Positions 12,094 through 21,411 of a stretch of DNA of 64,000 nt are shown here, piece by piece. A program made the translations under genes and the position numbers. Within the stretch, counting starts at the first letter, position 1. Every line of letters begins with the position of its first letter. Origin of the DNA: Paracidovorax avenae ATCC 19860 (GTDB lineage: Bacteria; Pseudomonadota; Gammaproteobacteria; Burkholderiales; Burkholderiaceae_C); the NCBI RefSeq assembly GCF_000176855.2, contig NC_015138.1:620001-684000 (forward strand), written 5' to 3'. The notes beneath the pieces were generated by a model, which saw only the letters and a program-made list of their open reading frames with translations, made no database searches and was not told the origin of the DNA.

Positions 12094-12459
12094 ATGTTGA
12101 CCAAGAAAGAGCAGCGTCTTCGTCGTTCGCGCCAGACCCGTATCCGCATTGCACAGCAAGGCGTGGTCCGTCTGACGGTGAACCGCACGAACCTCCACAT
12201 CTACGCCAGCGTCATTTCCGAAGACGGCAACCGCGTGCTTGCCAGCGCATCCACGGCGGAAGCCGAAGTGCGCAAGGAACTGGGCGGTTCCGGCAAGGGC
12301 GGCAACGCCGCCGCGGCCCAGATGATCGGCAAGCGCATCGCTGAAAAGGCGAAGGCTGCCGGCATCGAGAAAGTCGCATTCGACCGCGCTGGATTCGCAT
12401 ATCACGGCCGCGTGAAGGCCCTCGCAGAAGCCGCGCGTGAAGCCGGCCTGCAGTTCTAA
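12094..12459 (+). CDS. rplR: 50S ribosomal protein L18
   Basis: The 121-residue L18 binds 5S rRNA together with L5. It has the basic N-terminus [16 protein letters not shown] and the C-terminal [24 protein letters not shown] block. It starts 11 bp after rplF with AAGGAG upstream. Confidence 0.97.
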   Translation: MLTKKEQRLRRSRQTRIRIAQQGVVRLTVNRTNLHIYASVISEDGNRVLASASTAEAEVRKELGGSGKGGNAAAAQMIGKRIAEKAKAAGIEKVAFDRAGFAYHGRVKALAEAAREAGLQF

Positions 12460-12475
12460 GCGGAGCGAATAGAAA

Positions 12476-12994
12476 ATGGCTAAGTTTCAACCCAAAGTGC
12501 AGACCGAAGGACAAGACGACGGGATGCGCGAGAAGATGATCGCGGTCAACCGCGTGACCAAAGTCGTGAAGGGCGGCCGTATCCTCGGCTTCGCTGCACT
12601 GACGGTGGTCGGCGACGGTGACGGCCGCGTGGGCATGGGCAAGGGCAAGTCCAAGGAAGTGCCGGCAGCCGTGCAGAAGGCGATGGAAGAGTGCCGCCGC
12701 AACCTGGTGAAGGTTGCGCTCAAGAACGGTTCCATCCACCACTCGGTGAAGGGCCATCACGGTGCCGCATCGGTCGAACTGCATCCGGCTCCCAAGGGTA
12801 CCGGCATCATCGCCGGCGGCCCCATGCGCGCCGTGTTCGAAGTCGTGGGCATCACCGACATCGTGGCCAAGAGCCATGGTTCCTCGAACCCCTACAACAT
12901 GGTCCGCGCCACGTTCGACGCGCTGGTGAACTCCACGACCCCCGCGGAAGTGGCTGCCAAGCGCGGCAAGTCGGTCGAAGACATCTTCGCCTGA
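12476..12994 (+). CDS. rpsE: 30S ribosomal protein S5
   Basis: The 172-residue S5 contributes to decoding accuracy. The N-terminal double-stranded-RNA-binding fold is marked by [24 protein letters not shown], and the C-terminal domain by [23 protein letters not shown]. Spacing to rplR is 16 bp and the order is standard. Confidence 0.97.
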   Translation: MAKFQPKVQTEGQDDGMREKMIAVNRVTKVVKGGRILGFAALTVVGDGDGRVGMGKGKSKEVPAAVQKAMEECRRNLVKVALKNGSIHHSVKGHHGAASVELHPAPKGTGIIAGGPMRAVFEVVGITDIVAKSHGSSNPYNMVRATFDALVNSTTPAEVAAKRGKSVEDIFA

Positions 12995-13008
12995 ACGGAG
13001 CTCCGCAA

Positions 13009-13191
13009 ATGACTACGCAACAAACCGTCAAGATTCAACTGGTGCGCAGCCCCATCGGCACCAAGGAATCGCACCGCGCCACCGTTCGCGGCCTGGGCCT
13101 GCGCAAGCTGAACAGCATCAGCGAGCTCAAGGACAGCCCCGAAGTGCGCGGCATGATCAACAAGATCAGCTATCTGGTCAAGGTCCTCTGA
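13009..13191 (+). CDS. rpmD: 50S ribosomal protein L30
   Basis: The 60-residue L30 starts at the ATG at 13009 ([17 protein letters not shown]) and shows the family block [13 protein letters not shown]. The ribosome site is GGAG 8 bp upstream. It lies between rpsE and rplO as usual. Confidence 0.96.
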   Translation: MTTQQTVKIQLVRSPIGTKESHRATVRGLGLRKLNSISELKDSPEVRGMINKISYLVKVL

Positions 13192-13201
13192 GAGGTTGAT
13201 G

Positions 13202-13633
13202 ATGGAACTCAATAGCATCAAGCCCGCAGAAGGTGCGAAGCATGCCAAGCGCCGTGTGGGCCGTGGCATCGGCTCCGGCCTGGGCAAGACCGCAGGCCGC
13301 GGACACAAGGGCCAGAAGTCGCGTTCGGGTGGCTACCACAAGGTGGGCTTCGAAGGCGGCCAGATGCCCCTGCAGCGCCGTCTGCCCAAGCGCGGCTTCA
13401 AGTCGCACCTGCTGAAGTTCAACGCCGAAGTGACCCTGGGCACGCTCGAACAGCTCGGCCTGGCCGAAGTCGACCTCGCAGCGCTCAAGAGCGCCGGTGT
13501 GGTGGGCCAGCTCGCCAAGGTGGTCAAGGTCATCAAGAGCGGCGAACTGACCAAGGCCGTGAAGCTGAACGGCATCGGTGCCACGGCGGGTGCGAAGGCA
13601 GCCATCGAGGCCGCCGGCGGCAGCCTGGCCTGA
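13202..13633 (+). CDS. rplO: 50S ribosomal protein L15
   Basis: The 143-residue L15 is a late-assembly protein of the large subunit. Three start codons stand in a row (TTG 13196, ATG 13199, ATG 13202); the last is chosen because it gives [11 protein letters not shown] and the best spacing to AGAGG at 13191-13195. The glycine/arginine-rich block [26 protein letters not shown] is typical. Confidence 0.95.
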   Translation: MELNSIKPAEGAKHAKRRVGRGIGSGLGKTAGRGHKGQKSRSGGYHKVGFEGGQMPLQRRLPKRGFKSHLLKFNAEVTLGTLEQLGLAEVDLAALKSAGVVGQLAKVVKVIKSGELTKAVKLNGIGATAGAKAAIEAAGGSLA

Positions 13634-13660
13634 ACGGCACCCTGAAGAAGGAACGCATTC

Positions 13661-14980
13661 GTGGCTACCAGTGCAGCGTCGATTGCAAAGACCGGTAAAT
13701 TCGGCGACCTGCGTCGCCGGCTGGTTTTCCTGCTGCTGGCCCTGATCGTCTATCGCATCGGGGCACACATCCCGGTGCCTGGCATCGATCCGGCCCAGTT
13801 GCAGCAGCTGTTCAGTGGCCAGCATGGCGGTATCCTGAACCTGTTCAACATGTTCTCGGGCGGTGCTCTGTCCCGCTTCACGGTGTTCGCACTGGGGATC
13901 ATGCCGTACATCTCGGCATCGATCATCATGCAGCTGATGACCTATGTCCTTCCCACCTTCGAGCAATTGAAGAAGGAAGGCGAGGCCGGACGCCGCAAGA
14001 TCACCCAGTACACGCGCTACGGAACGCTGGGCCTGGCCATTTTCCAGTCGCTTGGCATCGCCGTGGCGCTGGAGAGCTCCGCCGGCCTCGTGTTGAGCCC
14101 GGGCTTCGGCTTCCGCCTCACCGCGGTGGTCAGCCTGACGGCCGGCACCATGTTCCTCATGTGGCTCGGCGAGCAGATCACCGAGCGCGGCCTCGGCAAC
14201 GGCATCTCGATCCTGATCTTCTCGGGCATCGCGGCCGGCCTGCCGAGCTCGATCGGCGGCCTGCTGGAGCTGGTGCGAACGGGTGCGATGAGCATCCTGG
14301 CGGCCATCTTCATCGTGCTGCTGGTGGCGCTGGTGACGTACTTCGTGGTGTTCGTGGAACGCGGTCAGCGCAAGATCCTCGTGAACTATGCCCGCCGGCA
14401 GGTGGGCAACAAGGTCTACGGGGGACAGTCTTCGCACCTGCCGCTGAAGCTGAACATGGCCGGCGTGATCCCGCCGATCTTCGCGTCGTCGATCATCCTG
14501 CTGCCCGCCACGATCGTGAACTGGTTCAGTGCCGGTGAATCGATGCGCTGGCTGCGCGACATCTCCGGTGCGCTGACCCCCGGCCAGCCCATCTACGTGA
14601 TGTTCTACGCGGCCGCCATCGTGTTCTTCTGCTTCTTCTACACGGCGCTGGTGTTCAACAGCCGTGAGACGGCGGACAACCTGAAGAAGAGCGGTGCGTT
14701 CATCCCCGGCATCCGTCCGGGCGATCAGACGGCCCGCTACATCGACAAGATCCTGGTGCGGCTGACGCTGGCCGGCGCGGTGTACATCACCTTCGTCTGC
14801 CTGCTGCCGGAGTTCCTGATCTTGAAGTACAACGTGCCGTTCTATTTCGGCGGCACGTCGCTGCTGATCATCGTGGTCGTCACCATGGACTTCATGGCCC
14901 AGGTGCAGAACTACATGATGTCCCAGCAGTACGAGTCGCTGCTCAAGAAGGCGAACTTCAAAGCAACACCAGGCACCTGA
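13661..14980 (+). CDS. secY: protein translocase subunit SecY
   Basis: The 439-residue SecY forms the central channel of the Sec translocon in the inner membrane. It starts at a GTG (13661) preceded by GAAGGA. Ten hydrophobic segments are visible, the first around [21 protein letters not shown]. The plug region [12 protein letters not shown] and the conserved cytoplasmic loop with [13 protein letters not shown] are present. It follows rplO in the standard spc order. Confidence 0.97.
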   Translation: MATSAASIAKTGKFGDLRRRLVFLLLALIVYRIGAHIPVPGIDPAQLQQLFSGQHGGILNLFNMFSGGALSRFTVFALGIMPYISASIIMQLMTYVLPTFEQLKKEGEAGRRKITQYTRYGTLGLAIFQSLGIAVALESSAGLVLSPGFGFRLTAVVSLTAGTMFLMWLGEQITERGLGNGISILIFSGIAAGLPSSIGGLLELVRTGAMSILAAIFIVLLVALVTYFVVFVERGQRKILVNYARRQVGNKVYGGQSSHLPLKLNMAGVIPPIFASSIILLPATIVNWFSAGESMRWLRDISGALTPGQPIYVMFYAAAIVFFCFFYTALVFNSRETADNLKKSGAFIPGIRPGDQTARYIDKILVRLTLAGAVYITFVCLLPEFLILKYNVPFYFGGTSLLIIVVVTMDFMAQVQNYMMSQQYESLLKKANFKATPGT

Positions 14981-15125
14981 GGTCTGGCGAGCCGGGAGCG
15001 GATCCGCTACAATCGCGGGTTCGCCTCCAGCATGTTACGGTTAATGATGCCCATCGATCCATCGCGGGCACGCAAATGTGTTCCGCGCGTGGCCGGAACG
15101 AATGGACTAGTTTTAGGAGAGTGAA
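14981..15125 (+). promoter_or_regulatory. secY-rpmJ spacer with a possible promoter
   Basis: A TACAAT at 15008-15013 is a fair -10, but the -35 position is poor (TGGCGA at 14985-14990). TTTAGGAGAG at 15112-15121 is the rpmJ ribosome site. infA, often found at this spot, is absent; nothing coding is seen. Confidence 0.4.
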
Positions 15126-15239
15126 ATGAGAGTTTCGGCTTCGGTCAAGAAAATCTGCCGCAACTGCAAGATCATCCGCCGCAAGGGTGTCGTGCGGGTC
15201 ATCTGCACCGACATGCGCCACAAGCAGCGCCAAGGTTGA
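15126..15239 (+). CDS. rpmJ: 50S ribosomal protein L36
   Basis: A 37-residue protein, [20 protein letters not shown] onward, ending MRHKQRQG. It is the zinc-binding form: the CxxC pair in ICRNC and the later Cys and His of ICTDMRH supply the four ligands. The start has AGGAG 7-8 bp upstream. It opens the alpha operon segment rpmJ-rpsM-rpsK-rpsD-rpoA-rplQ. Confidence 0.96.
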   Translation: MRVSASVKKICRNCKIIRRKGVVRVICTDMRHKQRQG

Positions 15240-15260
15240 TTGAAAGTTTAGAGGACGCAA

Positions 15261-15626
15261 ATGGCACGTATCGCTGGCATCAACATTCCGCCGCATCAGC
15301 ATGCTGAAATCGGCCTGACGGCTATCTTCGGCATCGGACGCACGCGCGCTCGCAAGATCTGCGAAGCCTGCGGCATCGCCTACTCCAAGAAGATCAAGGA
15401 TCTGACGGACGGCGATCTCGAAAAAATCCGCGACCAGATCGCCCAGTTCACCATCGAAGGTGATCTGCGTCGCGAAACCACGATGAACATCAAGCGCTTG
15501 ATGGACATCGGCTGCTACCGTGGTTTCCGCCATCGCCGTGGTCTGCCGATGCGTGGTCAGCGCACCCGCACGAACGCCCGTACCCGCAAGGGTCCGCGCA
15601 AGGGTGCCGCAGCGCTCAAGAAATAA
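15261..15626 (+). CDS. rpsM: 30S ribosomal protein S13
   Basis: The 121-residue S13 contacts the large subunit and P-site t[29 protein letters not shown] and the C-terminal [17 protein letters not shown] are diagnostic. GAGGA lies 8 bp before the ATG. In E. coli S4 represses the operon at the rpsM leader; here only a 21-bp gap follows rpmJ. Confidence 0.97.
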   Translation: MARIAGINIPPHQHAEIGLTAIFGIGRTRARKICEACGIAYSKKIKDLTDGDLEKIRDQIAQFTIEGDLRRETTMNIKRLMDIGCYRGFRHRRGLPMRGQRTRTNARTRKGPRKGAAALKK

Positions 15627-15644
15627 GCAGATTGAAAGATCCAC

Positions 15645-16049
15645 ATGGCAAAGTCTCCCGCCAATAACGCAGCGCAGCGTGTGCGCAAGAAGGTTCGCAA
15701 GAACGTTTCCGACGGCATCGCGCACGTGCACGCTTCGTTCAACAACACGATCATCACGATCACGGACCGCCAGGGCAACGCCCTGTCCTGGGCCTCTTCC
15801 GGTGGCCAGGGCTTCAAGGGTTCGCGCAAGTCGACGCCCTTCGCTGCCCAGGTGGCTTCCGAAGTGGCCGGCCGCGCCGCGATCGAGCAAGGCATCAAGA
15901 ACCTCGACGTCGAGATCAAGGGCCCTGGCCCGGGTCGCGAATCGTCGGTGCGCGCACTGGGTGCCCTGGGCATCCGCATCACGTCCATCTCCGACGTGAC
16001 CCCGGTTCCGCACAACGGCTGCCGCCCGCAAAAGCGCCGTCGTATCTGA
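15645..16049 (+). CDS. rpsK: 30S ribosomal protein S11
   Basis: The 134-residue S11 lies on the platform of the small subunit near the E site. [22 protein letters not shown] and the C-terminal [16 protein letters not shown] are typical. It is followed by a 103-bp spacer with a hairpin before rpsD. Confidence 0.97.
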   Translation: MAKSPANNAAQRVRKKVRKNVSDGIAHVHASFNNTIITITDRQGNALSWASSGGQGFKGSRKSTPFAAQVASEVAGRAAIEQGIKNLDVEIKGPGPGRESSVRALGALGIRITSISDVTPVPHNGCRPQKRRRI

Positions 16050-16070
16050 TTTTTTGCGTAAGCCCACCGC

Positions 16071-16109
16071 CACCCGGGCGCATGCCGCAAGGCATGGTGC
16101 GGGTGGCTC
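16071..16109 (+). other. imperfect hairpin between rpsK and rpsD
   Basis: GCCACCCG pairs with CGGGTGGC, and an inner CATGCC pairs with GGCATG around a GCAA tetraloop, with an internal loop between. GCGTTTTTC follows shortly after, so partial termination or RNA processing is possible. Confidence 0.5.
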
Positions 16110-16152
16110 CCGCGTTTTTCGGCGCGGCAGATGACATTTCAAGGAAGCTCAA

Positions 16153-16776
16153 GTGGCACGTTATCTCGGCCCCAAGGCCAAACTCTCCCGCCGTGAAGGC
16201 ACCGACCTGTTCCTGAAGAGCGCACGCCGCTCCATCGCGGACAAGGCCAAGTTCGACTCCAAGCCCGGCCAGCACGGCCGCACCTCCGGCGCCCGCACCT
16301 CCGACTTCGGCCTGCAGCTGCGCGAGAAGCAGAAGGTCAAGCGCATGTACGGCGTGCTGGAAAAGCAGTTCCGCCGTTACTTCGAAGCCGCTGACCGCCG
16401 CAAGGGCAACACCGGCGCCAACCTGCTGTCGCTGCTCGAGTCCCGCCTGGACAACGTGGTGTATCGCATGGGCTTCGGTTCCACCCGTGCCGAGGCACGC
16501 CAGCTGGTGTCCCACAAGGCCATCACGGTGAACGGCCAGTCCGTGAACATCGCTTCCTACCTCGTGAAGCCCGGCGACATCGTGGCCGTGCGCGAGAAGT
16601 CCAAGAAGCAGGCCCGCATCGTGGAAGCGCTGCAACTGGCCCAGCAGGTGGGCATCCCCGCCTGGGTGGAAGTGAATGCCGACAAGGTCGAAGGTACCTT
16701 CAAGAAGGCTCCCGACCGCGACGAGTTCGGTGCAGACATCAACGAATCCCTGATCGTTGAGTTGTACTCGCGCTAA
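16153..16776 (+). CDS. rpsD: 30S ribosomal protein S4
   Basis: The 207-residue S4 is a primary 16S-binding protein. It starts at a GTG (16153) with AAGGAAG upstream, giving [20 protein letters not shown]. The S4 RNA-binding domain ([25 protein letters not shown]) is at about residues 98-122. In enterobacteria S4 represses the alpha operon. Both flanks of this gene carry hairpins, which may relate to such control or to RNA processing. Confidence 0.97.
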   Translation: MARYLGPKAKLSRREGTDLFLKSARRSIADKAKFDSKPGQHGRTSGARTSDFGLQLREKQKVKRMYGVLEKQFRRYFEAADRRKGNTGANLLSLLESRLDNVVYRMGFGSTRAEARQLVSHKAITVNGQSVNIASYLVKPGDIVAVREKSKKQARIVEALQLAQQVGIPAWVEVNADKVEGTFKKAPDRDEFGADINESLIVELYSR

Positions 16777-16803
16777 TCCAGCGTTCATCGATCGCAATTG
16801 TTT

Positions 16804-16831
16804 CCCATACCGCGAGGCATCGCGGTATGGG
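16804..16831 (+). other. perfect 12-bp hairpin between rpsD and rpoA
   Basis: CCCATACCGCGA (16804-16815) and TCGCGGTATGGG (16820-16831) are exact complements around the loop GGCA. No T run follows, so it is not a standard terminator. It may be an RNA-processing or regulatory structure in the alpha operon. Confidence 0.7.
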
Positions 16832-16885
16832 TGCTTCGCCAGCCTTACCGGTGTAACGAGCTGGGGGTATTGAGAGGAAGTCTGC

Positions 16886-17878
16886 ATGCAAACCAATTTG
16901 CTGAAACCCAAGACGATCAACGTCGAGCAGCTCGGACACAACCGCGCCAAGGTCGCGCTGGAACCCTTCGAGCGCGGTTACGGGCACACGCTCGGCAACG
17001 CCATCCGCCGCGTGCTGCTGTCGTCCATGGTGGGTTACGCAGCAACGGAAGTGACGATCGCCGGCGTGCTCCATGAGTACTCGTCCATCGACGGCGTTCA
17101 GGAAGATGTCGTGAACATCCTGCTGAACCTGAAGGGCGTCGTGTTCAAGCTCCACAACCGCGACGAAGTCACGCTGAGCCTGCGCAAGGATGGCGAGGGC
17201 GTGGTCACCGCGCGCGACATCCAGACGCCGCACGACGTTGAAATCGTCAATCCCGACCACGTGATCGCCCACCTGTCGCAAGGCGGCAAGCTGGACATGC
17301 AGATCAAGGTGGAGAAGGGCCGTGGCTATGTGCCGGGCAACCTGCGCCGCTATGCCGACGAATCGACCAAGTCGATCGGCCGCATCGTGCTGGACGCATC
17401 CTTCTCGCCGGTCAAGCGTGTGAGCTACACCGTCGAGAGCGCCCGCGTCGAGCAGCGCACGGACCTGGACAAGCTGGTGGTCGAGATCGAGACGAATGGT
17501 GCGATCACCGCGGAAGACGCCGTGCGCGCCTCCGCCAAGATCCTGGTCGAGCAGCTCGCTGTCTTCGCACAGCTCGAGGGCGGCGAACTGGCCGCATTCG
17601 ATACGCCGGCCGGCCCGCGCGGCAGCGCCACGTTCGACCCGATCCTGCTGCGCCCCGTGGACGAGCTGGAACTCACCGTGCGTTCCGCCAACTGCCTGAA
17701 GGCCGAGAACATCTACTACATCGGCGACCTGATCCAGCGTACCGAGAACGAACTGCTCAAGACCCCGAACCTGGGCCGCAAGTCGCTCAACGAGATCAAG
17801 GAAGTGCTGGCTTCGCGCGGCCTGACGCTGGGCATGAAGCTCGAGAACTGGCCCCCGGCTGGCCTCGACAAGCGCTGA
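16886..17878 (+). CDS. rpoA: RNA polymerase alpha subunit
   Basis: The 330-residue alpha subunit dimerises to start RNA polymerase assembly. The N-terminal domain shows [20 protein letters not shown] (about 31-50). The C-terminal DNA- and activator-contacting domain is marked by DDL-type residues [22 protein letters not shown] and [26 protein letters not shown] precedes the ATG at 16886. It lies in the standard place between rpsD and rplQ. Confidence 0.98.
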   Translation: MQTNLLKPKTINVEQLGHNRAKVALEPFERGYGHTLGNAIRRVLLSSMVGYAATEVTIAGVLHEYSSIDGVQEDVVNILLNLKGVVFKLHNRDEVTLSLRKDGEGVVTARDIQTPHDVEIVNPDHVIAHLSQGGKLDMQIKVEKGRGYVPGNLRRYADESTKSIGRIVLDASFSPVKRVSYTVESARVEQRTDLDKLVVEIETNGAITAEDAVRASAKILVEQLAVFAQLEGGELAAFDTPAGPRGSATFDPILLRPVDELELTVRSANCLKAENIYYIGDLIQRTENELLKTPNLGRKSLNEIKEVLASRGLTLGMKLENWPPAGLDKR

Positions 17879-17884
17879 TCGCTC

Positions 17885-17954
17885 TATAATCTTCGGTTTC
17901 CCATTTCGGGGAACCAGTGCTGCGGGCAGTACCTGATACGGCTGCCCGTTTTAA
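17885..17954 (+). promoter_or_regulatory. rpoA-rplQ spacer: -10-like box and terminator-like hairpin
   Basis: TATAAT at 17885-17890 is a perfect -10 but has no good -35. Downstream, CGGGCAG (17923-17929) pairs with CTGCCCG (17942-17948), followed by TTTTAATT. The spacer could hold a secondary rplQ promoter and a weak attenuator. Confidence 0.45.
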
Positions 17955-17976
17955 TTGACTGATAAGGAAAAGCACC

Positions 17977-18381
17977 ATGCGCCACGGACACGGACTCCGT
18001 AAACTGAACCGCACCAGCTCGCACCGCCTCGCGATGCTGCAGAACATGATGAACTCGCTCATCGAGCACGAGGCCATCAAGACCACCGTCCCCAAGGCCA
18101 AGGAACTGCGCCGCGTGATCGAGCCCATGATCACCCTGGCCAAGGAAGACACGGTGGCGAACCGCCGCCTGGCCTTCGACCGCCTGCGTGACCGTGACAG
18201 CGTGACCAAGCTCTTCAACGTGCTCGGCCCCCTGTTCAAGGCCCGTCCCGGCGGATACACCCGCATCCTGAAGATGGGTTACCGCGTGGGCGACAACGCT
18301 CCCATGGCCTTCGTCGAGTTCGTCGATCGCCCGGAAGTCGCAGAAGTTTCTGAAGATTCTTCCGCAGACGCCGCAAAGTAA
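17977..18381 (+). CDS. rplQ: 50S ribosomal protein L17
   Basis: A 134-residue L17. [20 protein letters not shown] is the conserved start and the domain ends near [32 protein letters not shown] precedes the ATG. It is the last gene of the alpha operon; a tRNA gene with its own -10-like box follows. Confidence 0.97.
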   Translation: MRHGHGLRKLNRTSSHRLAMLQNMMNSLIEHEAIKTTVPKAKELRRVIEPMITLAKEDTVANRRLAFDRLRDRDSVTKLFNVLGPLFKARPGGYTRILKMGYRVGDNAPMAFVEFVDRPEVAEVSEDSSADAAK

Positions 18382-18383
18382 GC

Positions 18384-18389
18384 TATAAT
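18384..18389 (+). promoter_or_regulatory. -10 box of the initiator tRNA gene
   Basis: TATAAT is a perfect -10 hexamer 11 bp before the mature tRNA 5' end. The -35 position (TCCGCA at 18361-18366) is weak and lies in the end of rplQ. The tRNA may also be read through from rplQ. Confidence 0.5.
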
Positions 18390-18400
18390 TTATTTCTTGC

Positions 18401-18477
<77 letters not shown>

Positions 18478-18500
18478 ACACAAGTGCCTTGCACTTTCGA

Positions 18501-18534
18501 AAACGCCCACTTCACAGTGGGCGTTTTTGTTTTT
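18501..18534 (+). terminator. rho-independent terminator after tRNA-fMet
   Basis: An 11-bp perfect stem AAACGCCCACT (18501-18511) / AGTGGGCGTTT (18516-18526) with loop TCAC is followed by TTTTTGTTTTT. It closes the alpha operon/tRNA unit. Confidence 0.9.
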
Positions 18535-18638
18535 GCGTTGCCCGCTGGCCCTGCTGGCTTCCCGGGTGGCGCTCTGTTCGGTGACGGCCTCCGCGAACCG
18601 GGGCCTGCCGGTGTCTCCCACACTGCTTTTCGAATCCC

Positions 18639-19889
18639 ATGCGCCCGCTGACCCTTGGCATCGACTTCGGTACTTCCAATTCCGCGATGGCGGTCCGGCG
18701 GGAGGGCGGGGTGGCGCAGATGGTCCCCGTGGAGCAGTCGTTTCACACGCTGCCGACGGCGATGTTCTTCAATACCGAAGAGTCCCGCACGCACGTGGGC
18801 CGGGATGCGATCGCCCAGTACCTGGCGGGCACCGAAGGGCGGTTGATGCGTTCGCTCAAGAGCCTGCTGGGCAGTGCACTGCTGGAGGAAAAGACGGCGG
18901 TTCAAGGGACGCTGATGAGCTACCAAGACATCATCGCGCTGTTCCTGCGCACGATGGCCCAGCGCGCGCAGGCCGTGGTGGGCGGCGTTCCGGCGCATGT
19001 GGTGCTGGGGCGGCCGGTGCATTTCGTGGACGGTGACCCGGCGCGAGACGCGCTGGCGGAAGGGGCGCTGCGGCGGGCGGCGGAAATGGCCGGCTTCGCG
19101 GATGTTTCCTTCCAGCTCGAGCCCATCGCGGCGGCGCTCGACTACGAACAGCGCGTGGACCGGGAAACGCGCGTGCTGGTGGTGGACATCGGTGGGGGGA
19201 CCTCCGACTTCACGGTGGTCCTGCTCGGGCCGGAGCGCTCCCGTCGCGCCGACCGCAGCAGCGATGTGCTCGCCACCGCCGGCGTGCACCTGGGCGGGAC
19301 GGATTTCGACCAGCGGCTCAGCCGCTCGCAGGTGATGCCCCTGCTCGGCCTGGGGCACCATGGTCCATCGGGGCGTGAGGTGCCCAGCCGCATTTTCTTC
19401 GACCTTTCGACCTGGCACCTGATCCAATGGCTATACAGCCCCAGGGCCCTCGCGGAAGCGAAGGGGCTGAGGCCGGACTATCGCGACACCCGCCTGCATG
19501 ACCGGTTGATGGTGGTGCTTTCGGAGCGGTGGGGGCATCGCCTGGCCCAGGCGGTGGAGCAGGCGAAGATCGATGTCTCGAGCAGCGGAGCTCCGGCAGC
19601 GCTGCCGCTCGGATGGGTGGAGCGGGGACTGGATGCAACCGTCACCCCGGCTTCGCTGGCGGACACACTGCAGCAACCGTTGCAGGAGGTGGTGGGGTGC
19701 GCTGCGGAATGCCTCGCCGCGGCCGACCTCGGAGCCCGGGGCGTGGATGCGCTCTACCTCACGGGCGGCTCCTCTGCCCTCAAGCCTTTGCGCGATGCGC
19801 TGGCCGTGGCGTTTCCCGGTGTGCCCCAGGTCGAAGGGGACCTGTTCGGCGGCGTGGCCTCCGGGCTGGCGTACACCGTCCGTTCCTGA
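18639..19889 (+). CDS. Hsp70-family ATPase (YegD-like)
   Basis: A 416-residue protein with the actin-fold Hsp70 ATPase domain: phosphate 1 motif LGIDFGTSNSAMAV (about 5-18), phosphate 2 motif VVDIGGGTSDFTVV, and adenosine motif YLTGGSSALKPL near the C-terminus. The EPIAAALDYE block is also typical. There is no substrate-binding domain or lid, so the protein is an ATPase-only Hsp70 like E. coli YegD, whose client and role are not well known. It is a single gene after the tRNA terminator, convergent with rsmI. Confidence 0.85.
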   Translation: MRPLTLGIDFGTSNSAMAVRREGGVAQMVPVEQSFHTLPTAMFFNTEESRTHVGRDAIAQYLAGTEGRLMRSLKSLLGSALLEEKTAVQGTLMSYQDIIALFLRTMAQRAQAVVGGVPAHVVLGRPVHFVDGDPARDALAEGALRRAAEMAGFADVSFQLEPIAAALDYEQRVDRETRVLVVDIGGGTSDFTVVLLGPERSRRADRSSDVLATAGVHLGGTDFDQRLSRSQVMPLLGLGHHGPSGREVPSRIFFDLSTWHLIQWLYSPRALAEAKGLRPDYRDTRLHDRLMVVLSERWGHRLAQAVEQAKIDVSSSGAPAALPLGWVERGLDATVTPASLADTLQQPLQEVVGCAAECLAAADLGARGVDALYLTGGSSALKPLRDALAVAFPGVPQVEGDLFGGVASGLAYTVRS

Positions 19890-19973
19890 GGCGGAGGGGG
19901 CGCGTCGCCCGCTGAAAGCCGCCCGCAGCTTCCGCTTTCGTGCAGGCTCGGCATGCGGTTGTGGCACCCGGTC

Positions 19974-20933
19974 TCAGCCGCCCTCGGCGCCTTCCTTCTT
20001 CATCGCCAGCGCGGCGTCGTAGAGCGCGTTGCGCGGCGCTCCGCTGATCTCGGCCGCCAGGCGGACTGCCGTCTTGACGGGCAGCTCGGCCAGCAGCTGG
20101 CGCAGGATGCGCAGGCCGGACGCGGTGGTGGGGTTGTCGTCGCCCCCGGGCAGGGCTGCGGGATGCACGACGATGGCGAATTCCCCGCGCGTGCGCGAGC
20201 TTCCTTCCTCTCCCAGCCAGGCGGCCAGGGCATGGGCGGGCAAGGTGGCGATTTCCTCGAACTGCTTGGTGATTTCCCGTGCCAGGGTGACCAAGCGGTC
20301 CCCCAGGGGGGCCAGCGCTATTGTGAGGTCGGCGATGCGGTGGGGTGCTTCGAGCAGGACGGTGCAGCGATGTTCGGCCGCCAGGGCCTGGACGGCGGCC
20401 TGGCGTTCCGAGGCGCGCGTGGGGAGAAAGCCGGCGAATAGAAATCCACCGGCCAGCGGCCGGTGCGAGGCCGCGCCGGCATCGAGGGCCCCGGCGACGC
20501 TGAGTGCGGCCGTCACGCTGCTCGCACCGGGCAGCGGCAGCGCGCGCAGTCCGGCCGCCTGCACGGCGGCGACGAGCCGGGCGCCCGGGTCGCTCACGCC
20601 CGGGGTGCCGGCGTCGCTCACGTAGGCGACGCGCTCGCCGCGCTGCAGCCGCTGCACGACGGCCTGGGCCGCCTCGGCCTCGTTATGCTGGTGCACGGCC
20701 ATCCATTGCGGCGGGGCCTTGTCGATGCCGTAGGCGCGCAGCAGGGACTGCGTGTGGCGGGTGTCCTCGCAGGCGATGGCATCGGCCAGCTGCAGCACGT
20801 GCAGGGCGCGCAGGGTGATGTCCGCGAGGTTGCCGATCGGCGTGGCGACGACGTAGAGGGCGCCCTGCGGATAATGCTGCGCTGCGGCCGCGTCGCGCGC
20901 GGCGGACAGGGCGGAGGCGAAAGAGGCGCTCAA
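19974..20933 (-). CDS. rsmI: 16S rRNA 2'-O-ribose C1402 methyltransferase
   Basis: A 319-residue SAM-dependent tetrapyrrole-methylase-fold enzyme that methylates the ribose of C1402 in 16S rRNA. The core begins YVVATPIGNLADITLRAL and continues with CEDTRHTQSLL and YVSDAGTPGVSDPG. No ATG is available; a TTG at 20933 gives MSASFASALSAARD and has AAGGA six bases upstream, so it is chosen. That TTG overlaps, back to back, the ATG of yraN. The gene neighbours (yraN, diaA-like, dolP) match the E. coli yraL-yraN-diaA-dolP cluster. Confidence 0.9.
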   Translation of the reverse strand: MSASFASALSAARDAAAAQHYPQGALYVVATPIGNLADITLRALHVLQLADAIACEDTRHTQSLLRAYGIDKAPPQWMAVHQHNEAEAAQAVVQRLQRGERVAYVSDAGTPGVSDPGARLVAAVQAAGLRALPLPGASSVTAALSVAGALDAGAASHRPLAGGFLFAGFLPTRASERQAAVQALAAEHRCTVLLEAPHRIADLTIALAPLGDRLVTLAREITKQFEEIATLPAHALAAWLGEEGSSRTRGEFAIVVHPAALPGGDDNPTTASGLRILRQLLAELPVKTAVRLAAEISGAPRNALYDAALAMKKEGAEGG

Positions 20934-21340
20934 TGGGAATCCTTGAAAAAAAGACCGGCGGCACGGACGGGGCCGTGCGCAAGACGACGACGCGGGCGGC
21001 GGGCATGGCCGCGGAGGACCGTGCGCTGGCCCATCTGCAGGCCGCCGGCCTGCGGCTGCTGACGCGCAATTATCGGACGCCGGGTCGTGGGGGCGGAGAG
21101 ATCGACCTGATCCTGCGCGATCGCGATGGCACCGTGGTGTTCGTGGAGGTGCGCAGCCGGGCGAGCGATGCCTACGGTGGCGCTGGCGCGAGCATCGGTG
21201 CGGCCAAGCGTCGACGGATCGTGTTCGCGGCGCGGCACTACCTGCTGCGCTGGCCGTCGCTGCCTCCGTGCCGCTTCGATGCGGTACTGGTGAGTGGCGA
21301 CGCGGTGCAGTGGCTGCAGGCTGCGTTCGATGCCGGTTAG
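20933..21340 (+). CDS. yraN: YraN family (UPF0102) nuclease-like protein
   Basis: A 135-residue protein with a PD-(D/E)xK nuclease-like core: GGGEIDLILRD followed by FVEVRSR supplies the E/D and ExR residues. An insertion-free N-terminus with GMAAEDRALAHLQAAGLRLLTRNYR is typical. Its biochemical role is not established. The ATG at 20933 shares its first base with the rsmI start on the other strand; GAGG lies 7 bp upstream. Confidence 0.88.
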   Translation: MGILEKKTGGTDGAVRKTTTRAAGMAAEDRALAHLQAAGLRLLTRNYRTPGRGGGEIDLILRDRDGTVVFVEVRSRASDAYGGAGASIGAAKRRRIVFAARHYLLRWPSLPPCRFDAVLVSGDAVQWLQAAFDAG

Positions 21341-21411
21341 CGCGGCAGCCGCATGCCGTGCCAACGCTTTGCCACCAAAGCGATAGCACCCGGGGGGTAT
21401 CATCGGCATAC

